From Bhargavaea sp. CC-171006 (GTDB lineage: Bacteria > Bacillota > Bacilli > Bacillales_A > Planococcaceae), in assembly GCF_009761675.1 (NCBI RefSeq), contig NZ_QUZH01000033.1, forward strand, positions 62,001-126,000: 64,000 nt of DNA, read 5' to 3'. Positions 41,101-48,078 of this stretch are shown here, piece after piece; position 1 is the stretch's first letter, and every line of letters begins with the position of its first letter. The translations under genes and the position numbers were made by a program. Under the pieces are notes generated by a model. That model was given only the letters and a program-made list of their open reading frames with translations, searched no databases and was not told where the DNA came from.

Positions 41101-43730
41101 CGTATATCAAGTATCATCTATATCCGTCGACGGTAGCAGGCACTCGGACGCTGAAATCAATCAAGTTGCAGAAAGGTAGCAAAGCAACAGACTGGACACC
41201 GGCTCCGGAAGATTTCCAAACTCAAATCGATTCGCACTCAACACTGATTGAGCAAAACGCCAAGTCAATCACTTCCAAGGCTTCTCAGTCTTCTGTTGAT
41301 ACGCTATCTGGAACAGTGTCGTCACACACCACGACGCTATCACAGCACGCTAGTTCAATTGCATCGAAGGCAGAAAAGTCGTATGTAGATACGGTGAGTG
41401 GAGTTGCAAACTCGGCCAAGTCTACTGCAGAGCAGACAGCGGAAGCAATTAAGACGAAGGTAGAATCCTCGACATTCAATGCACTTGCAGGTCGCGTAGA
41501 AACTGCGGAATCTACTATTACTCAGCACGCAGGTTTAATCAGCTCTAAAGTTGATGCGACATATGTCGATAGGGCTACATCAATCGTGGACGGCGATGTA
41601 GGTTCTGTGAAGATTTTCAAGGATGTTCTTGCATGGCAACAAAGTGCTGTGACGTTGACAGGTATGCTGGTTATCCGAACACCTATAACTGGACGACAGA
41701 TGACCCATATGTCAATTTCGGGTTACAACTACCGGAATAACAATGCGGTCATTGACCTTGAAATCTCGTTCTACAATTTCACGACGTCAATCACATCGCA
41801 CGGATTTGTGAGCAAAGGCTCAAGGGAAATCACGAAGGTCAGAGCAGCACGAGCCGCAGATGGTAGCGTTATACTCTTCATCGGTGATGAGACAGATACT
41901 TGGTCATACCCGCACATTACTATCGACAAAGTGAAGTTCGGATATGTTTCGACGCCTGACTCGTATGCCAACGGTTGGAGCGCTGAAATTAGTCAATCGA
42001 TGCCATCCGATATAACTTTACTCACCAACTTGGGTGGAATGGATTACGGATCGACACTGACAAAGCATTCATCTGAAATCTCTCAGAACGCCATAGCAAT
42101 TACTCAGAGGGTTACGACATCAACATTTAATGCTCTTTCCGGAAGGGTATCGACAGCAGAAGGTAAGATCACGACGATGGCTGGAGAAATTGATCTCCGT
42201 GTTACAAAGAACGGCGTCATCGCCGGCATCAATGTCACTCCTGAGACAATCCGAATAAATGGTGCGAAAATCCACCTAACCGGCCAGACGCTCATTGATG
42301 ACGCCATCATCGGCACAACGGCCATTGCGAATGCGGCCATCACGAATGCAAAGATTGGGAACCTTGCAGTCAGCACCGGACAGATCCAAAACGGAGCCAT
42401 TACCAACGCCAAGATTGGAAACCTGGCCGTCGACGACGCGAAGATTGCCAGTCTGTCCGCGACCAAGCTCATTGCAGGAACCCTGGACACCTCGAAGGTC
42501 ACAGTGCGGGGTGGCAGCTCTACGTCCTACACGCGAATCGACGGACCTCTCATTGAATCGCGAGGCCAGTTTACACGGACCTGGCAGGGCAAGACCGCGA
42601 CCCATGACGTTATAATGTCTTTCCGTGACGGCTACTTCAGGGCAAGCAACGCAGCGGCGGATCGGAATCTCTATTATTCCGATTTCGGAATTTCCACCTA
42701 TGCGAGCGGAAACCAAGATGAGTCGTCCGGTACGATTGAGTTCTTCTCTTATGATTACCACCCAACGAGAAAAGGTTTGACGATTTCTTCCGTTGGCGGT
42801 GTCGCCGCGCTTCGCTCAGGTCTGGAAAAAGTCATCATTGACGCCTATGATCACGCCTATATCAGATCCAATCGGCAGCAGATCAGGATCCAGCCCCGAA
42901 ATCACGTAGCAGGGAATAACACATTCACGATGCACGTCGTCGACAACGGCGATCCAAGTCTACAAGACGGCATCTTGTTCTTCGGTTCGGAGAGTAACCC
43001 GAAATGGTCATCCGGCCTCCGATTCAGTAAGCAGCTGAACAGCAATACTGTTTCAATCACGGATGGGGATGGCGGATGGGGTACCGGTAACCTTGAAGCC
43101 TTGAACGTCAAAGTCAACAACCGAATGACGGGAGCCATGGAAGCTCCGGTGGATAACGCCTTTATCCATGTCAACAACGCATTGAAGGTTGTAGACAAAG
43201 GAGCCGGAAACAGTCTTAGAGACCTCGAGGTCAGGAACGCTATCATGAACGAAGTGATCTTCGGAAGCCTGCGGACTGGCGACGTGAACTCCAACACCTA
43301 TATCGGCGTAGGATCCTATGAACTCCGGGTGACTAATAACCAATTCTACAACGGAGGAAACACGGTTTACCGGGCCGTTCGCGCCTCGGCATTTAATCAG
43401 GGTTCATCCCGAGCATTTAAGACTGACATCAAGCCGGTCGATGACATCGGCCTTGAAGTCGTTCGGTCGCTCACGGTAGTCGATTATATGCTTAAAGAAG
43501 AGGCCGAAAGAGGATTGATGGACAGGCACATTGGCTTCATCGCAGAGGATAGCGCACCCATTGCGACGAGTGACAAAAAGGCTGTGAATATGTATGCCGT
43601 GTCTGCCTACAACACCAAAGCCATCAAAGAGCTGGACAGCAAGCATTCAGATTTGGAGGGTGAGGTTTCCATAATGAAACTTGAAATCCAGTATCTAAAA
43701 CAAAAAATCAAGAAATTGGAGTGTGCATGA
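38160..43730 (+). CDS. Tail tip/fibre protein: prophage tail domain, FN3, repeats, S74 chaperone
   Basis: 1856 residues from ATG 38160. Residues 1-400 resemble siphovirus tail-hub proteins (gp37/endopeptidase tail type). An FN3-like domain lies at ~415-515. A coiled coil and ~60-residue repeats (AEKSTVDTVSGVANSAKT, GRVETAESTISQHAG) cover ~540-850 and ~1030-1130. Two beta-rich, carbohydrate-binding-like modules sit at ~857-1020 and ~1138-1300. An ITNAKIGNLAV-type stalk is near 1380-1440. The C-terminal ~110 residues are a peptidase S74 intramolecular chaperone (SSRAFKTDIKPVDDIGLEVV), which trimerises and then usually cuts itself off at the Ser. It should recognise the host surface. The two modules are more AT-rich than the rest. 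Confidence 0.92.
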   Translation: MENNSVELYIFGPDDQLMTSITEETGLYAARFKEGINQVSSFTFTVDATAEAAAHVVEENQVVFRDKEGDFRLFVIKEPTDRDGPDGPETEAVCEPWYMELKEHIVLDRRFVNQTADVALNAALEGTRATGRVIGELGRATTNFYRLPAIDAIWEIPNVWGGELKDVVEFDGSRIKARRIELHMRRGADRGKVFEIDHDIEEIERTVLSYPLTAMYGWGASLEIEDEQGEHTGGYTRYIDFADVEWSKAKGDPVDKPKGQKWVGDPAALQRYGRLHNGKRLHREGQYSNHDIEDPAELLEATWLHLQDVKEPEVNYRLSVALLERLAGYEHEHVQLGDTAAAIDREFSREIVIQSRVISIEYDIIDIEATGIVEMGQFLSAYEQNLGREIDEIRNELNDTRSRADRPVTNDRFLDVKPGTPSNVLAAGGFRVIQLYWNYDSNVNIAHYEVYGSQVASFVPDSQHLLYRGRTSAFSHEVNTDETWYYYVRAVNQRGTPGEYSVRASAATVRLLSDDILFGEILAEHLSDNLDIAEKLAQDTIDRINAGPLEEVETARAEAIENAKAALEAAKKDATEKANTARSEAISAAEQALETARAAILDAAATDAYTKASAAQNAAIKDAERKISAAETRLNTAIGGKADANSVYTITEVDNALKGKVSTSTYTTDQNGIINRLDNAETSIEQNATAITSKASTEVVNGIAGRVETAETTITQQAGMISSKAEKAYVDTVSGVASSAKTTAEQTAEGLRSKAETATVNALTGRVETAETTISQHATAISSKAEKSTVDTVSGVANSAKTLAEQTAEGLKSKAETKTVNALSGRVETAESTISQHAGLISSKVDAKYVTGAIADLNINDRNLIRNSGLFKNRHGWTSGTVVMKDGVPVLQTTGTLSNVDDLALEPGTEYVITMVFMLSFDFNATNNVPNHIYVRYPGESTQSAMDGSPTLIGGNRLLKANEWHTVSLRFKTKADTTKIPYIKYHLYPSTVAGTRTLKSIKLQKGSKATDWTPAPEDFQTQIDSHSTLIEQNAKSITSKASQSSVDTLSGTVSSHTTTLSQHASSIASKAEKSYVDTVSGVANSAKSTAEQTAEAIKTKVESSTFNALAGRVETAESTITQHAGLISSKVDATYVDRATSIVDGDVGSVKIFKDVLAWQQSAVTLTGMLVIRTPITGRQMTHMSISGYNYRNNNAVIDLEISFYNFTTSITSHGFVSKGSREITKVRAARAADGSVILFIGDETDTWSYPHITIDKVKFGYVSTPDSYANGWSAEISQSMPSDITLLTNLGGMDYGSTLTKHSSEISQNAIAITQRVTTSTFNALSGRVSTAEGKITTMAGEIDLRVTKNGVIAGINVTPETIRINGAKIHLTGQTLIDDAIIGTTAIANAAITNAKIGNLAVSTGQIQNGAITNAKIGNLAVDDAKIASLSATKLIAGTLDTSKVTVRGGSSTSYTRIDGPLIESRGQFTRTWQGKTATHDVIMSFRDGYFRASNAAADRNLYYSDFGISTYASGNQDESSGTIEFFSYDYHPTRKGLTISSVGGVAALRSGLEKVIIDAYDHAYIRSNRQQIRIQPRNHVAGNNTFTMHVVDNGDPSLQDGILFFGSESNPKWSSGLRFSKQLNSNTVSITDGDGGWGTGNLEALNVKVNNRMTGAMEAPVDNAFIHVNNALKVVDKGAGNSLRDLEVRNAIMNEVIFGSLRTGDVNSNTYIGVGSYELRVTNNQFYNGGNTVYRAVRASAFNQGSSRAFKTDIKPVDDIGLEVVRSLTVVDYMLKEEAERGLMDRHIGFIAEDSAPIATSDKKAVNMYAVSAYNTKAIKELDSKHSDLEGEVSIMKLEIQYLKQKIKKLECA

Positions 43731-44149
43731 TTATGAAGATTGCAATTGAAAACGGAAAGCTCGGGCAGGCGATCAGCCTGCTTTTTGATTTGCCTTTGAA
43801 AGGCAAGCAGTCTCGCCATCGGACAAAGTTTATCGGGAAGCTGAACGCCCGCCTGGAAGAGGTGGAAAACGACAGGATCGCATTGGCAAAGGAACACGCC
43901 AAGAAAGATGCTGACGGCGAGGCCGTTCAAACGGATGGCAACTTCGACATCGTGGATGTGGAGGCGTTCTCCAAAGACCTGAAAGAACTTTATGCCGAGG
44001 AGATGATCATTGAGGGAGGTGATGTCAGTGGGATGTTAAAGACGGTGAAGGCAATCCTGGAGGATTGCGATAAAGAGCTATCGGGTCAAGAGGCCTTTAT
44101 CTACGATTATCTGTGCGACCAATTTGAAAAAGGAGTGGATGAAGAATGA
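43727..44149 (+). CDS. DUF1617-like phage tail protein
   Basis: About 140 residues; ATG at 43727 overlaps the tail gene stop (an ATG at 43733 is an alternative). LFDLPLKGKQSRHRTKFIGK and a long charged helical remainder match DUF1617 proteins encoded behind tail genes of Firmicutes phages. Function unknown. Confidence 0.75.
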   Translation: MIMKIAIENGKLGQAISLLFDLPLKGKQSRHRTKFIGKLNARLEEVENDRIALAKEHAKKDADGEAVQTDGNFDIVDVEAFSKDLKELYAEEMIIEGGDVSGMLKTVKAILEDCDKELSGQEAFIYDYLCDQFEKGVDEE

Positions 44150-44373
44150 TTACTAACATCAATATTCAGCGCGAGGACGGACAGGTTACAGGTATTACGG
44201 CGTATGTATCAGGGCAAATGTTCCCGGGGTTGACGCTTAACGGCAGTATTCCGCTGGAGGCCGGTGAGTTTGGTAATTCGCTCGACCTGACTAAGTTGGA
44301 GGCAGCGGTGAAGCAAAAGATCATCAATCGTCTAGTGAGCGGAGATTCGCCGACTGAAGAGCAGTCTGTTTAA
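44146..44373 (+). CDS. Small tail-region protein, unknown
   Basis: 75 residues, beta-rich N-terminal half (MITNINIQREDGQVTGITAY), ATGA overlap with the DUF1617 gene. Similar small proteins usually follow DUF1617 genes. No function known. Confidence 0.65.
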   Translation: MITNINIQREDGQVTGITAYVSGQMFPGLTLNGSIPLEAGEFGNSLDLTKLEAAVKQKIINRLVSGDSPTEEQSV

Positions 44374-44387
44374 GGAAAATTAGTATT

Positions 44388-44415
44388 AGAGCGTCTAAAC
44401 CGGGCGCTCTCTTCT
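44388..44415 (+). terminator. Terminator after the tail genes
   Basis: AGAGCG (44388-44393) and CGCTCT (44405-44410) with CTTCTTTG behind. The modest T-tract suggests partial termination. Confidence 0.55.
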
Positions 44416-44505
44416 TTGTTGAAGGGTTAATCACCTAAAAGCGATAGGTTAACTCAAAAAAATTCTTTCAATAAGATAAGATGTATAAAGGATTCCACTT
44501 TTAGG

Positions 44506-44512
44506 TGTCGAA
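44506..44512 (+). promoter_or_regulatory. Spo0A-box-like site upstream of paralogue 1
   Basis: TGTCGAA, an exact match to the 0A-box consensus, lies 28 bp before the ATG. It is part of TGTCGAAATATGACA. The same motif stands 26 bp before the paralogue downstream. Confidence 0.45.
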
Positions 44513-44539
44513 ATATGACACTTGAAGGGGGATCGTCCG

Positions 44540-44800
44540 ATGATAAAAAGAGTATTTCGGAAAATTGCATTCGGTGATTGGGTAAGAATTGCACGAGGAA
44601 CAATCGAGGAAAACGCCAGTTACCTGGAGATCGGGACGGATAACGAGGCCGTATTGTCCTTTCTCTGTCGTTGTAGGAGAAGCGGAGAAGTTATTTCGAA
44701 TCCAGTTGTCTGGGTTGAAGAAAGCTATTCCGTCTACACAGGTGATTACAAAGTCATCCACATGGACGATCAAGGCACCGTATTGCGCAAGTTTAAATAG
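44540..44800 (+). CDS. Accessory paralogue 1, unknown family
   Basis: 86 residues from ATG 44540 with GAAGGGGGATC upstream. It aligns along its whole length with the next gene: (F)DW...GTI...AS.LE..T..E.V.SFL.RC...EVISNP.V.V...Y.G.YKV.H.D....LRK, roughly 40% identical. Probably a compact alpha/beta domain with a conserved Cys. No named family recognised. The pair lies between tail and lysis genes, an accessory site. Confidence 0.6.
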   Translation: MIKRVFRKIAFGDWVRIARGTIEENASYLEIGTDNEAVLSFLCRCRRSGEVISNPVVWVEESYSVYTGDYKVIHMDDQGTVLRKFK

Positions 44801-44856
44801 TAAGAAACGGCCTACGCAACATTTCTACCACTTTTGGGAAGGAATCCCTTCTTATT

Positions 44857-44863
44857 TGTCGAA
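44857..44863 (+). promoter_or_regulatory. Spo0A-box-like site upstream of paralogue 2
   Basis: A second exact TGTCGAA, 26 bp before the ATG, in a leader otherwise similar to that of paralogue 1 (TGTCGAATTGTGACG then a G-rich ribosome-binding site). Confidence 0.45.
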
Positions 44864-44888
44864 TTGTGACGCTGGAGGGGGGACTCCA

Positions 44889-45155
44889 ATGACAGATATA
44901 GAATTTTGGAGGATTTCGTTTAACGATTGGGGTTGTAATGTAAACGGCACAATCAGGAGATCTGCAAGCAGTCTCGAATTGTTGACTAAGAGTGAGGAAG
45001 TTAAGTCGTTCCTTACCCGCTGCATGGAGACTCAAGAGGTAATTAGCAATCCTTTAGTACATGTTGGACAAGGCTTCTACTGCTATGCGGGAAACTACAA
45101 AGTCAGCCATGTTGACGAGGAGAAAATGATTCTAAGAAAGTTATTGAAGAAATAA
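44889..45155 (+). CDS. Accessory paralogue 2, unknown family
   Basis: 88 residues from ATG 44889 behind GGAGGGGGGA. A diverged tandem copy of the previous gene, sharing ASSLELLTKSEEVKSFLTRC-like and EVISNP...YAGNYKVSH blocks. The duplication includes the upstream leader. Function unknown. Confidence 0.6.
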   Translation: MTDIEFWRISFNDWGCNVNGTIRRSASSLELLTKSEEVKSFLTRCMETQEVISNPLVHVGQGFYCYAGNYKVSHVDEEKMILRKLLKK

Positions 45156-45167
45156 CTGATTTGTAGA

Positions 45168-45200
45168 GAAGAGCATCCATCTTAGGTGCTCTTCTTAATA
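45168..45200 (+). terminator. Terminator after paralogue 2
   Basis: GAAGAGCA (45168-45175) and TGCTCTTC (45187-45194), followed by TTAATATTG. Confidence 0.6.
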
Positions 45201-45291
45201 TTGCTTGAAGGAAAAAGGGAAGTAGGTGACGAAATGAGGGTAGGAACCAAATTAATTTGTCGACAATAGTGTCGTAAGGAGAACAAAAGTT

Positions 45292-45534
45292 ATGAACGAC
45301 GAAGTGCACAAAAAGCTAGAAGAGAATGAAACGACATATCTAGGAGAATCCCGAGAACGAATTAGGAGAAAACTTGAACTCCTACTCGAGGGTATTCCTG
45401 AGGGAATAGAAAAGGCAGAATCAGGTGACGCGGAATATGCTGCAGTCTACCTTTCGGCCATTGAAAAGATAATTGTCGCGATACTAGAAGAAGAAGCAAT
45501 TGCATTTGAACGGTTCGTGATTAGGCAGGATTAG
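45292..45534 (+). CDS. Small acidic helical protein, unknown
   Basis: 80 residues, acidic and alpha-helical (RERIRRKLELLLEGIPEGIE). GTAAGGAG lies upstream. The leader again holds near-matches to the 0A box (TGTCGAC at 45258, TGTCGTA at 45270). Third small gene of the accessory block before the lysis genes. Confidence 0.55.
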   Translation: MNDEVHKKLEENETTYLGESRERIRRKLELLLEGIPEGIEKAESGDAEYAAVYLSAIEKIIVAILEEEAIAFERFVIRQD

Positions 45535-45558
45535 ATCAGACCCATAGAAGGATAAAGT

Positions 45559-45585
45559 GAGCGTCCATGAGGGCGCTCTTTTCTA
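45559..45585 (+). terminator. Terminator before the lysis cassette
   Basis: GAGCGTCC-ATGA?-GGGCGCTC type stem: GAGCG (45559-45563) pairs with CGCTC (45574-45578), extended by U-G and C-G pairs, then TTTTCT. Confidence 0.65.
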
Positions 45586-45616
45586 TTGCAATGATTCTGA
45601 GTAAAGGGGGGAGAGG

Positions 45617-46024
45617 ATGCCTGAAAAAGAAGGGAAGGATCTCTCCATGTTTGCAAGAGTCGAGAACCACGAAGAGCGGATTTCCAACCTGGAAGAGGCA
45701 GATCGTAAACACGAAGAGCGGTTCGTGCTCAACGAACAGCGCATGGATGCACTAGAAGGACAATATACCAAACTTCAAAACACCGTCATGATGGAGTCAC
45801 GCGAGACCCGCGAACAGGTCAAGAACACTGAAGTGAAAATGGAAAGCAAGTTTGACCGGTTGTTTGGAGTCGTCGAGACTGCGCTCGGAATCGGGGACAG
45901 ACGGGACGAGCGGAAACACGTCGAGCGCATGGCCAAGTGGGATAAAGTGTCGACTATCCTTCTTAAATGGGCCGGCGCCGGAGGGGTCATCTATCTCATG
46001 GCAGAACATTTCTTTTCAAAATAA
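45617..46024 (+). CDS. XhlA-like hemolysin/holin-associated membrane protein
   Basis: 135 residues. A long coiled coil (ENHEERISNLEEADRKHEER) with a C-terminal membrane helix (ILLKWAGAGGVIYLMAEHFF). The pattern matches XhlA of PBSX, which works with the holin in host lysis. It is the first gene of the lysis cassette. GGGGGGAGAGG precedes the ATG. Confidence 0.82.
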   Translation: MPEKEGKDLSMFARVENHEERISNLEEADRKHEERFVLNEQRMDALEGQYTKLQNTVMMESRETREQVKNTEVKMESKFDRLFGVVETALGIGDRRDERKHVERMAKWDKVSTILLKWAGAGGVIYLMAEHFFSK

Positions 46025-46036
46025 GGAGGAAACCAA

Positions 46037-46288
46037 ATGGATCCACGACATGCCGCCCTCGCGCGGCTTTTTGTATTGCTATTTTTAATCGTCAACCAGA
46101 CACTCATCACACTCGGGTGGTCCCCGCTACCATTTGACGAGCAGGAAGTCGAGGCAGGCGTTAATGCCGTGCTCCTGGCCGCGGCATCGGTTTGGGCGTG
46201 GTGGAAGAATAGCCCAATGACACAGGAGGCACGGAAGGTGCAAGAAGAACTAGAACGCAGGAAGCGTATCAAGAAAGGGGAATGGTAA
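46037..46288 (+). CDS. Holin, SPP1 family
   Basis: 83 residues with two membrane helices (LARLFVLLFLIVNQTLITLG and VNAVLLAAASVWAWWKNSP) and a charged C-terminus. LIVNQTLITLGWSPLPFDE and AWWKNSPMT are typical of SPP1-type holins. It times membrane permeabilisation. AAGGAGGAAACC lies upstream. Confidence 0.9.
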   Translation: MDPRHAALARLFVLLFLIVNQTLITLGWSPLPFDEQEVEAGVNAVLLAAASVWAWWKNSPMTQEARKVQEELERRKRIKKGEW

Positions 46289-46289
46289 G

Positions 46290-47321
46290 ATGAAAATCGT
46301 GGACATCAGGCACAAGACACCGCGAACAAACGGCACCCGGTTGCTTTCCCGTATCAAGAACATTGCTCGTCACCATTCAGCAACACCGACAGGGAGCTGG
46401 GAAAGCTTCTGGCCGCATTGGAGGGACGTCAAGAAATGGGGGACTGGCGGCTACCATGAAATCATCTTGAGGGATGGTACCATTCAGCTCTGCTACGATC
46501 CGGAAGAAATTACGAACGGCGTAGGAGGACAGAACAGCTACATCTACCACATCTGTGTCGTCGGCAACGGGTCCTTCACAGCGGCGCAGGAGCGAGCGTT
46601 TGAGGAGCGTGCCCGGTACTGGATGACACGCTTCAATCTCCCTGTCAGCGCTGTTAAGGGTCACCGGGAGTTCCCGGGGGCGAATACGACCTGCCCTGGA
46701 ATCAATATGGATACGGTCCGTGCGCGGCTTGCCGGTGGAAATGTGACCCATGCGACTACACCATCCACGCCAGCAGTCAAGTCAGCGGTTAAGCCATCCA
46801 CACCGTCTAATGGATCCATCGTGGACTACCTTAACAAGCAAGGCCGGGATAGCTCACTGGCGGCGCGGAAGAAGCTCGCGGCACAATACGACATTAAAGG
46901 TTATACGGGTACAGCGTCGCAAAACCTGCAGCTCCTGGGCAGGCTCAAGAGTGGGGCAAAACCGGTGGCCAAGCCTGCCCCGAAGGTTCCTGCCTACAAT
47001 GGCGAATCCATCGTTGATTATCTCAACATGCAGGGCCATGACAGTTCCCTCTCTGCACGTAAACGCCTGGCCGAGCAGTACGGCATCAAAAACTACACCG
47101 GCACCGCTGCACAAAATACGCAGCTGCTGGAAAAGTTGCAGTCAGGATCCGCACCGAAATCCAAGCGGATCGATACAGACTCGATTGTCGACTTCCTCAA
47201 AGCGACCGGCCAGTCGTCCAGTCTTTCACATCGAAAGAAGCTAGCGGAGAAGCACGGCATCAAGAACTACAAGGGAACTGCCGCTCAAAATAAGAAGTTG
47301 CTGGATATTCTGAATAAGTGA
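46290..47321 (+). CDS. Endolysin: N-acetylmuramoyl-L-alanine amidase with three C-terminal repeats
   Basis: 343 residues. The Amidase_2 domain (~1-150) has zinc ligands in ARHHS (His28/29), KGHREFPG (His125) and TTCPG (Cys135), and the substrate-side Tyr of GGYHEI. Three ~50-residue repeats follow (~170-340), each of the form SIVDYLNxQGxDSSLxARKK and YTGTAAQNTQLL, probably wall-binding. No signal peptide, so release depends on the holin next door. Stop is followed by two strong hairpins. Confidence 0.92.
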   Translation: MKIVDIRHKTPRTNGTRLLSRIKNIARHHSATPTGSWESFWPHWRDVKKWGTGGYHEIILRDGTIQLCYDPEEITNGVGGQNSYIYHICVVGNGSFTAAQERAFEERARYWMTRFNLPVSAVKGHREFPGANTTCPGINMDTVRARLAGGNVTHATTPSTPAVKSAVKPSTPSNGSIVDYLNKQGRDSSLAARKKLAAQYDIKGYTGTASQNLQLLGRLKSGAKPVAKPAPKVPAYNGESIVDYLNMQGHDSSLSARKRLAEQYGIKNYTGTAAQNTQLLEKLQSGSAPKSKRIDTDSIVDFLKATGQSSSLSHRKKLAEKHGIKNYKGTAAQNKKLLDILNK

Positions 47322-47366
47322 TACAATAGGCTCTGCAGCGAGTCTGTTATGGCAGAATTGACTGTG

Positions 47367-47414
47367 CGACAGCCGGTGACAAAGGTCCGTCAAAACCTGA
47401 CAGCCCGGCTGTCG
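47367..47414 (+). other. Strong hairpin downstream of the endolysin gene
   Basis: CGACAGCCGG (47367-47376) pairs with CCGGCTGTCG (47405-47414) over a 28-nt loop. There is no T-run, so it may stabilise the lysin message or form part of a compound terminator. Confidence 0.5.
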
Positions 47415-47425
47415 TAATACATAGT

Positions 47426-47469
47426 AAAGCGGCCTTCCCGGTAGTGGGTTGACCGCTTTCTTATTTTTT
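47426..47469 (+). terminator. Late-operon terminator
   Basis: AAAGCGG (47426-47432) and CCGCTTT (47453-47459) followed by CTTATTTTTT. Ends the lysis transcript before the toxin-antitoxin-like locus. Confidence 0.75.
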
Positions 47470-47498
47470 AAAGAATTATTTGTTTTATTCTTCGGTAA

Positions 47499-47537
47499 TG
47501 CAATTTGCACCTCTGTTCTATATAATAGATATATAGA
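47499..47537 (+). promoter_or_regulatory. Promoter/operator of the Panacea module
   Basis: A palindrome TGCAATTTGCA (47499-47509) is followed by TATAAT (47521-47526). A second inverted repeat, TCTATAT-AATAGAT-ATATAGA (47517-47537), covers the -10 box. GGGAGGTG follows. The layout suggests autoregulation typical of toxin-antitoxin operons, but neither protein has an obvious DNA-binding motif besides the Panacea domain. Confidence 0.5.
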
Positions 47538-47556
47538 ATGCGGGAGGTGAATGATG

Positions 47557-48078
47557 ATGAATTCATATGATGCAACTATCATCGCAGGCTATATTGCACA
47601 CCGCGCATTGGAAACTGGGAAAAGATTAACAAACCTGCAATTGCAAAAAATATTATATTTTCTGCAGGCTTATTGGCTTAAGAATTTTGATACCCCTTTG
47701 TTCTCCGATGAAATCCAAAAGTGGAAGCTGGGTCCAGTGGTACCAGATGTATATCATGAGTACAAGGTGTTTGGATCTAGTCAAATATCTTACATACCAA
47801 AGATATTTGACATTGATGCAGAGAACTCGACATTTAAAATTGTTAACTTTTCACCTAATATGGTACATGATAACGATCGTCGTATTCTCGAGCGCATCAC
47901 CGACAACTTGAGTAATTATAGCGGGCGCGAACTCGTCAATATTACACATGAACATGAGCCTTGGTCAAAAGATGAGAAGAAGATTCTTAGCGGAGAAATG
48001 AAAATCCCTTATGACATTGAAGAAATAAAAGCATACTTCAAAGAAAATCCTGAAAAACTGGAGATTTGTAATGTATGA
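47557..48078 (+). CDS. Panacea/SocA-like (DUF4065) antitoxin-type protein
   Basis: 173 residues from the third of three consecutive ATGs (47551, 47554, 47557). TNLQLQKILYFLQAYWLKNF, the KWKLGPVVPDVYHEYKVFGS block and the C-terminal HEHEPWSK are hallmarks of the Panacea (SocA/GepA/DUF4065) domain. Panacea proteins are known as versatile antitoxins paired with many unrelated toxins. The gene overlaps the next by 8 bp and both are AT-rich, so they form a two-gene operon beside attR. SocA in Caulobacter acts as a proteolytic adaptor; that mechanism here is speculation. Confidence 0.88.
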   Translation: MNSYDATIIAGYIAHRALETGKRLTNLQLQKILYFLQAYWLKNFDTPLFSDEIQKWKLGPVVPDVYHEYKVFGSSQISYIPKIFDIDAENSTFKIVNFSPNMVHDNDRRILERITDNLSNYSGRELVNITHEHEPWSKDEKKILSGEMKIPYDIEEIKAYFKENPEKLEICNV

